Positions 11,286-25,400 of a stretch of 64,000 nucleotides of DNA are shown here, piece by piece. This DNA is from Aselliscus stoliczkanus (Eukaryota; Chordata; Mammalia; Chiroptera; Hipposideridae): assembly GCA_033961575.1 (NCBI GenBank), contig CM066736.1:3505501-3569500 (forward strand), read 5' to 3'. Made by a program: the position numbers and the translations under genes. The notes beneath the pieces are model-generated. The model did no database searches. It saw only the letters and a program-made list of their open reading frames with translations, and had not been told where the DNA came from. Every line of letters starts with the position of its first letter. Positions within the stretch are counted from its first letter, which is position 1.

Positions 11286-11477
11286 TGTTATAAGGCTTAA
11301 AAAATGAAAAACCAATTTTTTTAAATTGGTAAGCTGTAAAACACAAATGTTAATTATCGTTACTATCTGTCACCCCTATTGGGCACAGAGAAGATGGTGA
11401 TTATTTGAGGGTTTTGTTTTTTGTTTTTTTAATTTCTATCCCATCATCTTGGACCTTCCTTCTTATTTGAGCTTTTT

Positions 11478-11615
11478 AAAAAAATTCTGGTTATATTTTA
11501 TTTTATTTTATTTTATTTTTGAGGGCAGTGTCGCTGGCCCTCACATAAGGGACCCAAACCGGGGCCGCGCTGGCTTCCCAAGCCAGCGCTCAACCACCGC
11601 GCCACTCGGCCGGCC
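11478..11615 (-). mobile_element. tRNA-headed SINE, short form (antisense)
   Basis: It reads antisense, ending GCCACTCGGCCGGCC. The 16-bp target duplication CTTATTTGAGCTTTTT lies at 11462-11477 and 11616-11631. The T-rich tail contains (TTTTA)n. Confidence 0.9.
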
Positions 11616-12551
11616 CTTATTTGAGCTTTTTGATTGTCATGATTTATAATCATTGTTTCATCAGGGCCACCAATTAATATCTCCATTGAAACAAGTCCAA
11701 AAAAAAAAAAAATGGCGTCCTGACTTCTGCTCTTAGGGAGGCGTCCTGCAAGAATGGGCTCCTGCAGGGTCCCCAGGACGAGGCATTCCACCCTGGGGCG
11801 ACGTTTCCCAGGGACCTCTGGGAGACTGGGTTTTCTCATTCGGATACAGAGATAATCCCTTCCTAGCAGGGTGATTGTGCAATTTTAACAAGCGGAGGCA
11901 GGTAGAGCAGAGGTAACACAGAAGGTTTTTATGAGAATTAAGGCTGTCACTTAGGAGGGGCATAGTTACTGCCCCTCTCCAGTTACCTATATGTCAACCT
12001 CTGGGACTCTTGGTCCTAAAAATTCCTGTAAAGCAATAGTGTAGGGCACCAAATGAGTGGTTTTCTCTTACCATAATTTTGACACTAGCTACCACAGGCA
12101 CCACAGGTAAGGGCTCAGTCTTACGGGACTGCCTCACTTCAGCCACCAATCACAAGTATGGGTCCTGGGTCACCCACACTTCTGTCCAACTTGGCTACAA
12201 ATCAAGGGTTTCACGACACTGCCCTTCAGGTTCAGTAATTTGCTAGAATGGCTCACAGAAGTTAGGGAAGCATTTACTTATGTCTGTGGTTTACTACAAA
12301 GGATACAGACGCACAGTCAGAGGAAGAGCTCCCTGGACCCCATTGTTTAGAATTTTTATGGAGATTCTATTACATAGGCATGGGCAGTTAAATCATTGGC
12401 CATTGGTGATTGACGAGGGTAAGGGCTGGGGCTGAAATCCCAACCCTCCAATCACATGCTTGGTTCTTCCAGCTATAGAACAAGTATGTGGATTTATGCA
12501 TGTTACCATTTTTGAGTGGTTATTTTGCTACCATAAAGATCAAGTCCCAGA

Positions 12552-12978
12552 GGGCCAGCAGTGGCTGGTTGGTTAAGAGTTGGCTTGGGATGGGCCGGTT
12601 GAGTGGCGCGGTGGTTGAGAGCTGGCTTGGGACGCTAGCGGCCCTGATTTGGATCCCACATGTTAGGGCCAGTGACATTGCCCTCTTAAAAAATAAATAA
12701 ATAAAAAAGAGTTGGCTTGAGAGTGAGAGCTCTGAGCAGGAGGGCCCTGGTTCAGATCCCACATGGGCCAGTGACACTGTGCCCTCTACAGCTAAGATGG
12801 TAAACAACAGCTTGACGTGGAGTTGGGCTGCCGTGAATTGCCGGTGACAGCGTAGGCTGAAGTGGGGCTGCAGTAAGCTACGAGTAGCCGGAAGCCAGCA
12901 TGAGTGGCCGTGAGCCGCTATGAGCAGCTGTCCAGTGGCTGGGACCGACTGCCTCAGCTGGAAAGAGCACAATGATCA
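12552..12978 (+). mobile_element. Composite SINE, 3'-truncated, with a nested short SINE
   Basis: The long-form head begins at about 12552, is interrupted at 12588-12706 by a younger short SINE, resumes at about 12708 and stops abruptly at about 12978. The AATAAA end is missing because the next, inverted, composite element abuts it. Confidence 0.85.
12588..12706 (+). mobile_element. Nested short SINE
   Basis: A short-form copy inserted inside the composite element. The duplicated target AAGAGTTGGCTTG lies at 12575-12587 and 12707-12719 and is itself part of the older SINE. Confidence 0.88.
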
Positions 12979-13405
12979 CAATTGGGGAACTGGGGGAGAG
13001 GAACAGCATTGGGGAATGGGGAAGGGGAACAGACAAGTTGCTGTCCTTTGTTCTTCAGTCTAGTTGTGGAGGACGTCGCTTCACTGGGCCATCTTGGTAT
13101 CATCATTGAGCTCTTCTAGGGTGAGGCAGATCAGTCACCGGCCTCTGGACGGCCGCGCACAGCAGCTCTTGGCAGCTCACGCTGGCTGCCGGCCACTCAC
13201 TGTAGCCTATGGCAGCCCACTGCAGCAGGGGCTGCAGCTATGCCGTCCCAGAGACTCACAGCAGCCCAGCTCCAGGTGGAGCTGTTGTTCACCATCTTAG
13301 CTGTAGAGGGCAGTGTCACTGGCCCTCATATGTGGGATCCGAACCGGGATCGAGGAGCTGGCATCCCAAGCCAGCTTTTAACCAACGCGCAAGTCGGCCG
13401 GCCCC
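12979..13405 (-). mobile_element. Composite SINE, long form (antisense)
   Basis: Reads antisense from the pyrimidine-tract end (as GGGGAACTGGGGGAG) to the tRNA head ending GTCGGCCGGCCCC. It lies tail-to-tail with the preceding sense copy, forming a large inverted repeat. Confidence 0.9.
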
Positions 13406-14368
13406 ATAAGGCTGTTTTTAAAAACCACCAAGCAGGCTGCGGGAAGCCCAGACTGGAAACAGATGCAAAGGGAACGGGTGCAACACCTGGCTGAGCTGGC
13501 CATTAAGGAAACCAGGAGCCAGCTGCAACAGTGGCTGTGACTGGAGGCAGCTGGCAGCTTTAGGCAGAAGGGGTGATAGCAGCTGGTGAAGCTAAGACGA
13601 GGCTGCACTGGGCAGGGCATCTGGCTCACGCTGGAGGAGCGTGCTCCTCTTCCCTGGGAGGCTGTCCAGTCCCGCCCCTCTGCCCCAGCCAGGCACCACC
13701 CGGGAGGCTGGCTCATTTCATTCCATTCCTCTTGGTCACCATGACCTACTCCCATCCTCCTCCCCAGCCTGCTGTGTTCCACCTTTCTTTGTTAACTCAC
13801 GCTTGCAAAATGATTGTGTTTAATTCACCCACGGACTATGTTTTCATCTCTCCTTCTGGTTCCTACTTTCTCACCCAGCACAGTTGCTATGGCTACTAAT
13901 AGCTGCATCCTTCTCCCTGGTGTGGGGTCGCTGCTGGGTTCAACCTGCTCACTCTCCCAGTGCTGGGCCAGCCAGGTGGCTTCCAAAAAAATGTCACAAT
14001 GACTAGCCCCCCTACAGGGGGGGACTTCCTTTGCAATATAAGTATACCAAGGAGCACTACTCAGGTCATAAACAGGTTTAATGTGACTGTTGTCTTGTTA
14101 CATTTGTTCCTGAATGTTTGCTAGGAAAAAACATTTTGGTACCCACAAAAGTTATCTTGAAAGCATCTCGGTTCAGAGTGCCCTGGCAGGGTTGCCCAAA
14201 TTAGCAAATAGAAATATAGGATGCCTGGTTAAATTTGAAGTTCAGATAAGCAATAAATACTTCCTTAGTACAAGTATGTCCCAAATAGTACATCGGATAT
14301 ACTTATACTAATCTTAAGCAGTCATCCTGCATTTTATCTGACAACCCTACCTTCAATCTAGCATTTTA

Positions 14369-14474
14369 TTTTTTTTTTTGAAGGCAGTGTTACTGGCCCT
14401 TATATGTGGGACCTGAACTGGGGCTGCTGGCTTCCCAAGCCAGCCCTTAACCACTGAGCCACTCGGCCAGCCCC
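14369..14474 (-). mobile_element. tRNA-headed SINE, short form (antisense)
   Basis: Antisense copy with a T tail at its left end. The target duplication at 14354-14368 and 14475-14489 (CAATCTAGCATTTTA) differs at one base. Confidence 0.9.
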
Positions 14475-14631
14475 CAATCTCGCATTTTAAATTCAAGATT
14501 GTATGACCTTCTCAGATTGGTGAACAGAACATAGAATCACCATTATGTGTCATTGGGAAGACTCTGCAAATGTCTGGCTGGAAGTGATGAAATATATTTC
14601 AGAAGTCCATACAACAGAATTACAATAAACA

Positions 14632-17600
14632 TTTATTAAGCTGTAATTTTCACAATATTTTAATTCTGTTCTGAAATCAGTCTACAAATATCTCTACATA
14701 ACACCAAAGCCAGTTATTTAATAAATAACAGGAATGTAAAGCCTTATACATTTATGTCTATATATGATATTTGTAGAATCAGTTTCTGAAGGCTCATGGG
14801 ACTAACGTGTGCATACACCACATACACACACACCTCACTATATTCAAATCAAATGGATTTATAGTATGTGTCCAATGAAATGCTGTATCAAATTCATAAC
14901 CAGGTACACAAAATAGGAACTGAATCATGAAAGCACCGCTGACAATGGGTACCATATCTCACAGATGATTTCCAAGTTATTAAGAAGGAAGTTGCTTTGT
15001 TGGATTTGAAGTGAGCGCTAATCACCGTCACCATCACAAGAAATCAATTTAATTACACGGTATTCAGGGATTCAACACACATGCAGATATGAAATTGACA
15101 CTACAGGAAAACCTTTAAATCTGCAAGAAGGCATTAGAACATGTGGGCATTAATGCCACGAGCTGCCACAGGTTTTCAGTAAGACGATGCAAGTGACAAT
15201 CAGCTTTTTATGACGCCACAAAGGAAAAGCTGGGCCTGGTGTACCTGCTATGCAGCAAGGAATCATTGAAGAGCAAAGCACAGAATTCAGCCCGCTGAAC
15301 AAAGTCGGTTTATCCCAGATACTGTACATCATACCGATCGATGGCTGTCCAGTACAAATTTTAAGGGTACAGTGTTAAGAGGCTGCAAAAAATACATAAT
15401 TCTATTATTCACGAGGAACGGAAGTCCAACCATTCACATGGCCATAGACAAAAACTTTGCAGAATAACAATATAATTAAGAAAATAAAGTTGTGGGAATG
15501 TTGACACCTTAAGGTCACAGAATTCCTTTTCACTTGAGCTAGCTGGATGGTGAGAGCTGGCTCTTTGGTTAAGCCAGCCAATTCAGAACCCAGCAGGGGG
15601 AAGTTACTGGGCATCAGCCATAAGGTAGGTGTCATTTATCAAAGGCATCTTAAGAAGTAGCAGGAAGCATGGAAAGGAAGCAATTTAGGACTCCCACGAG
15701 GGACCAGGTGTGTGTTAGCTGTTTCAGAGCCTGTATTGCCTATTTGACACATTATTCCTAATCTTTCCATAAGGCTGTTGACTCCGAGACAGACTAACAG
15801 CCCAAGTGGTTTATGTCCTCCCCACAAGCAAGCTCTCCTGGGTGTGCACAAGTCACAACCCTCCCAAACTCTGACCCTGACCTGTATGTTTAACACTTGG
15901 TACCCAATAGGGGATATCCCACCCAGTTACTTTCCACCACCAATCAGAAAGGCTGGGCCCCAGTTCTCCCCTCTCTGCTTCCCGACCCTGCATGTGGCAG
16001 CATTCGGGCAGCCCGTGTGGCACTCCATGTCTCTTACCTTCAGGGAACTGTATTAAAAACCTTTCGGTATTATCTCCTACATGTTATCACTCAGTCACCT
16101 TTGTAAATTAAGACCCCAGACCAGCTTTCAAGGAATTCTATTGGCGCTGTACTTTGTTCCCAGAAATGATATGGGCATCACTGCGATGTGAAGCGAAAAA
16201 ATACCTGGAGGCAGGTAATGCTGTCATTGGAAACCACATTTATGGCAGGCTTTCGTGCCACAAAAGCAGCTCTGCCAGCACGTCAAGGAAGAGGCCACTG
16301 TAAACACTGATCCCCAAACACCCCCCAAAACTCACTAATTTAGAGATCATTGGTCCTTTTTCTCTTCTGGACTATCTTCTGTTCTTGTTATTTACGGTGA
16401 TCCTGAAGTACTGGGAAATTAACACTGATAGTTTAAAAACTGAGTCTTAGGTATAACAGATCCACAGCTCTCACCAGGATGTTTTTGTATCACATTTAAT
16501 GAAGTGCTGCACTGAGATATTCTACAGCCTTGAAGACATAAAAAAAGGCTTCTCTTCAAGGTATGAGATATGGTACAAAAATACATTTTTCCACGTACAA
16601 AAGAGACAAAAAAGAAAGAGACGGGAGTGGCGGTGGGGGTGGCGGCGAGAGGCCAAACACTCTATAAGCTTCCGTGGACTGGAGAAAGAAAAAAGAAAAA
16701 AAAAAAAATCCCAAACGATTTGAGGTGAAGAATATGCCCAAACAAAAGTCCAATTTCTGCATTAAAAAGCAAGAGTCATTCAGACCTAACATGTAGGACA
16801 TCTATCAGAATTTCACACAAGGTTCTACCCTGAAGTGCCACTACTAATTGTCGGCTCTGTTCATTAAAAATAAAGACAGCTCTCACCTGAGCGTATCAAA
16901 CTATGGAATGGGCTTGAGTCTACACTTAGCCAATTCAGTAAAAAAGCTGCAAAGTCTCAATTTTCAGTGGATGCTTGTGGTCCCGATCCACTAGTGCCAC
17001 ATTCGTGTGCTGCCCTTGATTTACTGGACGGTCACATGGGCTTCCTGCCTGGCTCTGCACCCAGCACAGCGCCCAGGTGTCAGGTGTGAGTGAGACGGGG
17101 AACGGAGTAGCTACGAGACTTGGACGGGTGAGCGTTTAAGACTTCAAAAGCTTTGTGCGGAATATGCCAATATCCCCCCCGGTCAACAGAAGCAAAGGAA
17201 TGTTTTAGTATGCAAGCATGCTCAGTACACAAAAGCCAAATGCACACACACAGCAGCAAAGGTGGGTGGCGATGACCACCCCAGAGTCATTTGTCCCCAG
17301 AGCGAGACTAGATTCATCCACAAGTATCTAAATGACAAAAATGGACCGGTTTCAATCCAGAAACCACAGGTTTCAAATGCCCACGATGACGATTTGCCAG
17401 AGCAAATCCTGGAGAACAGGCTCACATTCCAAGAGTGAATGTTGGGTCCTGTGATACGCACCTTAAAAAGAGAAGTTTCAGAAACATCTGCTTTCGTGTT
17501 CCAGATACTTGCAACCAAAAAGAAAACGTGACAGAAACACCGCACGAGTGGGCAGACAGCCGAGTTATCTCCAGTGTGATACCTGGACCATGAGGTTGGT

Positions 17601-18997
17601 TCTACCTGATTGGGCAGAGAGGCGTCTCTGCAAATGTGCACACAGGGGCTCTGGGTAGGGCTGTCAGGGCACAGGGCTGGGCAGGGAAGGACTGTGCAGA
17701 CAGGCTCGAACCGGGGCAGCCTTCCAAAGTGTGTTCTGCCACAGCTGGGGCTTCCTTACCTTGCCCTGCTGCCTGGTGCTTGCCAACAACCTTGGGGTCC
17801 TGCGAAGGGGGTGCTTCCACCAGCCCCTGATCCAAGCCTTGCAAAGCTTTGCTTTGCTGTCTGCCCTGCATGGACCTCTCCCTGCCTCTCGAGACCACCT
17901 ACCTAAAATGGGGGCACCCCTCATCCCCCAGCTTCAGACAGAGAACACCTAACATGTGTGTTGTAAAACCTTCAGGTAAAACAATTCAGATCTTCTCTGA
18001 GGTTTGTTGATGCTGGGAAGTGTTCCTGAGACGCTTTCCAAGCAGTGACAGACTTGAAAAGGTTATGAGCTGCTACGGTTTGTTTTCCTTCTAAGGTCCC
18101 GAGTCCACCAAAACCGCAAATGCAATAAATAAACAAAATGCCCTTCAAGAGCTTATCTTTCCTATCTAGGCCTAGCTGGCAAATGGTGAAATTGGGCCAT
18201 TCAGGCTGGGTGAGCCTGGATGCCTACCCAGGTAGCTCCCGACATCCAATCCCAAAGACATTTCTTCACCCTGTCCTTGAGTTTTTCCTTCACAAAACAT
18301 TGAGGTAAAAATTCATCCAAGTACAAAAGGGGAGGAAAACATATCAGGTTTCCTACAAATAATGACTTCTTCACTTAGAAATATAAGTGATGGGGGCTTG
18401 GCTGGGGTCACTAGGATCCAAGAGACATTTAGTTTGCGTTTCAAGCAACATTCATCAGCTCGGTCAACAGCAACCAAAAAATAACATAAAATGAAGCTCA
18501 CCGTTTTGGAACATGAAAGTAATGCACAGACCTCACCCACCAATGCCTACACTGTGAAAAGAAACGCTTAGCTTTTCTAAAATGTCCAATTAGCATATTC
18601 TTCCCCTCCATGTAAAGTTTTCATAAACTTGACTTGGATCTGCCTTTATTAAAAAACCTTACAAAAGATGTATTTAAATGCTTGAAAAAATTAACTTTAT
18701 GCTCTATGCAGATAAACTTCTCTGACTGTACAGCTAATATGGTTATATCCTTTGTTTAAAAAATATTTCTTCCGCTAATGACACTTCGTAGGTAGCTCTA
18801 CGTAAATGATCTCACGGTTCTCGGAACGCGTCCTACGGAGTCTGCCTGTGACCGGAAGTACCCTCACCAAGCGCCACTCTCTTGCTCGGGAACGTTTATT
18901 AGGATTGTTTGGGGTTTGGGGTTCTTTTCTTCTTTCTTCTTTTCTGTCTTCTGAGCGAGGGCGCCGGTGCGAGGGGACCCGGCCGGCGGGCTGATTG
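14632..18997 (-). other. BRI3BP: Probable BRI3BP 3' UTR
   Basis: The 4.4 kb following the BRI3BP stop codon (reading on the minus strand) contains none of the SINEs that occur every 1-2 kb elsewhere. It contains no recognised LINE or LTR either. An AATAAA signal on the minus strand (14632-14637) lies just before SINE-rich DNA resumes. The absence of insertions suggests a long conserved 3' UTR. The end point is inferred, and shorter polyadenylated forms are possible. Confidence 0.5.
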
Positions 18998-19419
18998 TCA
19001 CTTGCTGTTGGCGCGGTCCAGGCCTTCCAGCACCCGGTTCAGGCGGATGCTCAGCAGTCGGACCTGGCTCTCCAGGTGCTCCAGCTTCTCCTCCACGCTG
19101 GGGCTGCTGGGGACGCCGCGCCAGTAGAAGCCCATGGGCCCAGTCATGAAGTAGATGGCCACCACGAAGCACAGCGGCAGGATGGCGTTCTCCGGCTCCC
19201 CCTCGTACTTGTGCAGAATGTACACGCAGGACATGGAAAACAGGATGACCCGGAACACCCAGAAGAAGCGGCCGAACGCCACGTGCAGGAGGCTGAAGGT
19301 GAAGCCCAAGGTCAGAGACAAGAACCAGTAGGCCAGGAGGACCACGCCCACCAGCAGGAGGGCGCGGGTCGGGCTGCTGGCCACCGACGCGGGGTTGAAA
19401 TACTGGGACAGGTTCGAGA
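18998..19419 (-). CDS. BRI3BP: BRI3BP coding exon 3 (terminal)
   Basis: Encodes [12 protein letters not shown], three membrane segments and the C-terminal coiled coil, ending RANSK before TGA. A TTCTGCAG acceptor ends at 19420. This exon holds well over half the protein. Confidence 0.94.
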
Positions 19420-22400
19420 CTGCAGAACAGAAGAGAGGGACAGTGGCCAGTTAAAGAGAGTCAGGGGTTCGCCGACAAGCTGGGGGCAGGCAGCACAGCT
19501 CATCTACTGGGCATCGCCAAGCGCCCAGGGAACTAAGTTGCCTCAGTAACCTCCATACTAAGCCCTGGCAGAAGACAGGGCGCCTTTCGGACCGCCTGCC
19601 ATATTATCGTGGGCTCGAACCTGCCGTGGCGGGGCGGAGCCTGCAAACGCGCCCTCGGTTTCCCCCCTTCCAGTCCTGCATATAACAGATGCCCGTTTCA
19701 GGCTGGGCACATGGCCGCCCAGGACAAAGGCATTTCGCAGTCTCCCTTACGGCTACATGACTAAGCTTTGGTCAACGAGAGGGAAGAGGAAATGTTTTGT
19801 GGTAGCTTCAAGGGGTTTTTCCTAAAAAGCAGCTGGGCTGTACCCTTTACCTCTTCTTCTTCTGCCTGCTGGAATGTGGATGCGATGGGAGGAGTGGGAG
19901 CAGCTGTCTTGGGCCATGAGGGAAGAAAAGTCACCTATCGGGGAGCAATAAGATGGAAGGTGCCTGGGTCCTGAGGGCCACGTGCTGCAAAGCCACCTTC
20001 TTGCCTAACCACCTACCTGTGGATTTCCACGTAAGAGAAACAAGCTTCCATCTTGTTTAAGCTGCTATTATTTGGGGTTTTTTTTACTCACAGCCAACCC
20101 TAATGGTAACTGGTACCCACACATGCAGTTCCATCCTAAGCAGGAGTGAAACGGAAGAGTTGCGTCTTCTGTGTGCCCAACTTAAGAAAATTTTCAAACA
20201 GAAAAGTTAAAGTAACAGTACAATGCTCCTATGGAAACCACCTAGGTTTAACAAGTGTTAACATTGTGCTTCATCTCTCTAGCCACATACTTTTTTTTAC
20301 CAAACCATTTGAAAGATGCACACATCATGCTTTAGCATGCTTTCCCCCCTTCTTGTTTTATTAAGATATAATGGACATACAGCACTATAGAAGTTCAAGG
20401 TGTACAGCATAATGACTTGACTTATATACTGTGACATGATTACTGTAAGTTTAGATAACATCCATCCGGTCATGTAGATACAAAAAAAAAGATTCTTTTT
20501 TCCTGTCCTGGGAACTCTTGGAATCTAGTACCGTCCAGCAGTGCTAACAATAGTCGCCATGTTATACATGACATCCCCAGGGTTTATTTATATTTCAGCT
20601 GGAAGTTTGTAACTTTTGACCACCTTCATCCAATTCCCCTATACCCCGTCCCATCTCTGGTAGCCACAAATCTGATCTCTTTTTCTATTAGTTTTTTTTT
20701 TTTCTTCTTTTTCTTTTTAAGAGTCCACATATAGGGCCGTCCGAGTGGTGTGGTGCTTGGGAGCTGGCTTGGGAAGCCAGCGGCCCTGGTTCGGATCCCA
20801 CATATGAGGGCCAGTGACACTGCCCTCAAAAAAAACAAGAGTCCACATATAAATGAGATCATACAGGGCTGGCCGACTGGCGTGGTGGTTAAGCGCTGGC
20901 TTGGAAAGCCAGTGGCCCCCGGTTCAGTCCCACATATGAGGGCCAGTGACACTGCCCTCAAAAGAAAAGGAAAAAAAAAGTTAAGTGAGATCATACAGTA
21001 TTTGTCTTTCTCTGTCTTATTTCACTTTGCATGATGCCCTCAAAGTCCGCCCATATGGGTGCAAATGGCAGGATTTTCTCCTTTTTATGTCTGAAGAGTA
21101 TTCCATTGTACTCATATATATCATAATTTCTTGATCCGTTCATCTGATGGTGGACACTTAGGGTGTTCCCATGTCTTGGGTATTGGGAATAATGCTGCAA
21201 TGAACATGGGGGTGCAGACATCTCTTAACATACTGATTTTGTTTCCTTTGGATGTATACCCAGAACAGGGATTGTTGGGTCATAAGGTAATACTATTTTT
21301 AATTTTTTGAGGATCTTCCATACTATTTTCCATAGTGGCTGCACCAATTTACAATCCTACCCACAGTAACCAGGGTTCCCTTTTCTCCACATCCTCACCA
21401 GGATTTGTCATCTTTTTGAAAAGAATCATTCCAACAGCTGTGAGGTGGCATCTCACTGTGGTTTTGATTTGCATTTCCCTGATTATGCGTGATGCTGATC
21501 AGCATCTTTTCATGTACCTGCTGGCCATTTGTTACGGTCTTCGGAAAAATATCTATTCAGGTCCTTTGCCCATTTTTTAATTGGATTGTTTATGTTATTG
21601 AGTATTATGAGTTCTTTATATATCTGGGATGTTAACACCTTAACAATTATATGGGTTGCAAATATTTTTTCCTATTCTATAGGTTCTTTGCATTTAGTTG
21701 ATTCTTCTTTTGCTGTGCAGAAACTTTTTAGTTTGATGTGGTCCCAACTTGTTTATTTTTGCTTTTGGTGTCAAATCTAATAATTTATCACCAAGACCAA
21801 CGTCAAGGAGCTTACCACCTATGTTTTCTTCTAGGAGTTTTATGGTTTCCGGTCGTACATTAAGTCTTTAATCCATTTTGAGTTGATTTTTGTGAGTGGT
21901 GTAAAATAGGGGTCTATTTTTACTCTTTTACATGTGAAATTCCAATTTTATTGAAAAGACTATCTTTTTTCCATTGAGTATTCTTGGCTTTCATGTCAAC
22001 TATTAGTTGACCATGTATGCATAGGTTTATTTTTGGGTTCTGAATTCTGTTCCACTGGTCTGTGCGTCTGATTTTATGCCAGTACCATACTGTCTTGATT
22101 CCTATAGCCTAAAATCAGGATATGTGATGCCTCCCGCTTTATTCTTCTTTCTCAGGATTACTTTGGCTAATCGGGGTCTTTTGTAGTTCCAGATAAATTT
22201 TAGGATTTTTTCTACTTCCATAAAAAATGCCATTGGAGGGCCAGCTGAGTGGCTCAGTTGGTTAAGAGTTGGCTTAGAGCGCATGCTCTGAGCAACAGGG
22301 CTGCAGGTTTGATTCCCACATGGGCCAGTGAACGCCGCACCCTAGCTGAGCTGTGACTGAGCTGTCGCTGAGCTGCCAACAGGTGGCAGGATGGCTCAGC

Positions 22401-25400
22401 TGGTATAACAAGATTGCCTATTCAATGGTGGGCTACTTCTGCCCACAACTAAGACTGAATTCGGCACCTTGAGCTGAGCTGCTGCCTGGATGGATCAGTG
22501 GATACAGTGTGTGCTCTTAACAACAAAGCTGCTGGTTCAACTCCCGCATGGGATGGTGGCTACGCCTACCCACAACTAACATTGAACACAGCACCTTGAG
22601 CTTAGAGGCCATGAGCTGCAGTCAGGAAGCCAGATGGAGACTGGTGCCCTCCACAATGAAGACTGAAGAACAACTTGGCTGGTCCCTCTCCCAATTCCAC
22701 AAAACTGTTCCCCGCTCCCTATTCCCCAATAAACTCTTTAAAAAAATTTTTTTAAAAATGCCATTGGAACCTTGATAGGGATTGCATTAAATCTATAGGT
22801 GCTTTGGGTAAGATGGACATTTCAACAATATTAATTCTTCCAATTCATTAACACAGGATACTTTTCCATTTATTTGTCTCCTTGGATTTCTTTCATTCAT
22901 GTCTTATCATAATCAGAGTAGAGATCTTTCACCTCCTTGGTTAAGTTTATTCCTACTGTTTTATTGTTTTTGATGCTATTGTAAATGGGATCATTTTATT
23001 TCTCTTTCGGATAATTCATGGTTAGTGTACAGAAACGCTGACTTTTTTTTTTTTTTTTTTTGAGGGCATTGTCACTGGCCCTCATATGTGGGACCCGGAC
23101 TGGGGCCGCTGGCTTCCCAAGCCAGCGTTTAACTACTGCGCCACTTGGCCAGCCTGGTACTGACTTTTATATGTTAATTTTGTACCCTGAAACTTTTACT
23201 GAGTTCATTAATTAGATCTAACAGTTTGGGTGAAGTTTTTAGAGTTTTCTATATACAAAATCATGTCATCTACAAATAGGGACAATTTTACACTTCCTTT
23301 CCAATTCTGATGCCATTCACCTTTTAATAATAAAAATAACATTTCCCTCAAAACCATGATACCATGATCACACCTAAGAATATTAAATTCCATAATATCA
23401 TGCAAACTCCCCCAGTCATTCAGGAATATGTTTACTATATCTGTTCTCCCCCAACCAGGACCCAAGCATGGTTTGTGCTACATGTGGCCATGGTGAGTCA
23501 GTGTACTTTAATCTAGGAGTCCCATGACATGGACCTTCCAAACACTAGTTTGTCCAGAGTTGTTTTCTTGCAATAAATCCTAGATTCTGGAATTGTCTGA
23601 TTGTTTCATTAGTGTCCTTTACGATGCTCAAAGGAAGTTACCACCTAAGTGCACTCAACTTACACCAATGGTTCTCAAATTCAATTATGTACCCCCAGAA
23701 TAGCCTGGCAACTGGGACCCACCCCCAAGACATTGGATTCCGTAGGTCAAGGCTGGGCCAGGCAATCCGCACCTCTTACAAGTTCTTAGGAATGCTCGCT
23801 GTTGCTGCCGCCGCTGATCTAAGGGCCTCATTTTGAGATCTACTGGCCGATGCACAACCCATTCTATGCAAGAGGGGAAGAGGAGGGTGTGGGGTGACAT
23901 GGGATGTGACAATGTGGAGAGGGTTAAGTGTGAACCCAGAGCAAGCACAAGACAGGATGTCTTGAACCTGGGGCTTTTTTTTGTTTGTTTTTTAAGGGCA
24001 GTGTCACTGGCCCTCAGATGTGGGATACGAACCTGAGCCACTGGCGTCCCAGGCGGCTGGCATCCCAAGCCAGCTCTTAACCACCGCGCGCCACTTGGCC
24101 AGCCCGAACCTGGGGCTTTTTGAGTCTCTAAATGCATTTACAGTGTGAATGTTTTGCACCCTTCCTGCAACCCCAAAAATGGTCAGATTGTCGTGCACAC
24201 GCTGGCCACTGCGTCTGGGGCCCAACCTTGTAAACAGCAACCTTCTCCAGGGCTGGAGGCACAGGGTCATCTGGGCTCCCCAAAAGCCAGGATGACAGAT
24301 TCCTTCATGGTGATTTCAGAGGCATCGGAGCACTGTGACTAGTGGTTTTGACTTTGGAGCTGACTTTCAAACTTAACTGCTGCAGAAGATGAGACTAAAC
24401 CAATATTTATATGTATGAGTTCTGTCTATTTGTATTTACATAGTAGAAACGATGTAACCCAATTTTTAATAAATTCTTCACTTTAAAAATTGTTTTCAGG
24501 GCCAGCCGAGTGGCGCGGTGGTTAAGCGCTGGCTTGGGAAGCCTGTGGCCCCGGTTAGGGTCCCACATGCGAGGGCCAGTGACACTGCCCTCAAAAAAAA
24601 GGAAAAACTGTTTTCATTGTGATTTTGTACTTTAACACACCTCATACTTTCAGGCTAATTTTTCTTTAACTTTTTAAAAAATAGACAATTTTTCAAAGGC
24701 ATTTTAGGTTCAAAGCAAAACTAAGCAAAAGGTATCAATTTTAAACATTACTATTACTAACTTGTTTAAAAATAACAATGAACTCATTGTTGATTAATAC
24801 AAGTAATATGTTTTTTACTAAAAAATAACTGCTTTCCAAAACAAACAAAAGCCATAGTGAGAACAGTGGCACTGTTTTGCATTTTTGCAAATCTCTTTCA
24901 TATCTGGCTTGTCAGGAGGGAGCTGGATTCTTGAATCTCTTTTTGAATTCACAGAAATATAATGCCAGCTGCAAATGTGGGCCGCATATTATTAATTTTA
25001 ACTTTTCCAGTAGCCACATTAAAAAAGGCAAAAAGAAACAGGTAAAAATTAATTTAAGATATTTAACCCAACTCAAAATATTATCCACATGTAATTGATA
25101 CAAAAAAAATTATTGAAGCATGTGTTGAATGCCTGGCCTCACAGAAACATGTTGCTGGAAAAAGGGACCCCTCTCACCCCCAGGTTCCTCAGAGCATCCT
25201 TTGAGAAGTATGGCGGACTCTATGTCCAAAGCCACATAACATGTACTATCATGTTATCAAGGGGCTAAGATCAGTGATGAGCAGACGCAGGGACACCTGG
25301 GGGAAATCCTGGGCTGGAGGTGAAAACGCTAACCTGCAGGTCATAATTCAACGGCGTAAGTAAAAACAGCCACTTCAGTCAAGGGAGGCAGAAAGAAGCC

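Larger units (their letters stand above)
20345..23480 (-). mobile_element. LINE-1, 5'-truncated, antisense
   Basis: Reads antisense as the 3' UTR and the 3' half of ORF2. The minus strand gives [20 protein letters not shown] at 22102-22284 and a reverse-transcriptase piece [14 protein letters not shown] near 23208-23465. It is full of stops and frameshifts, and four SINEs have landed in it. It lies in BRI3BP intron 2 in the same transcriptional direction as BRI3BP. Confidence 0.85.

Noticed and set aside
20626..20994. Recurring short frames of [18 protein letters not shown] type across the window
   Set aside because: They are translations of the antisense SINE and recur wherever it is inserted.
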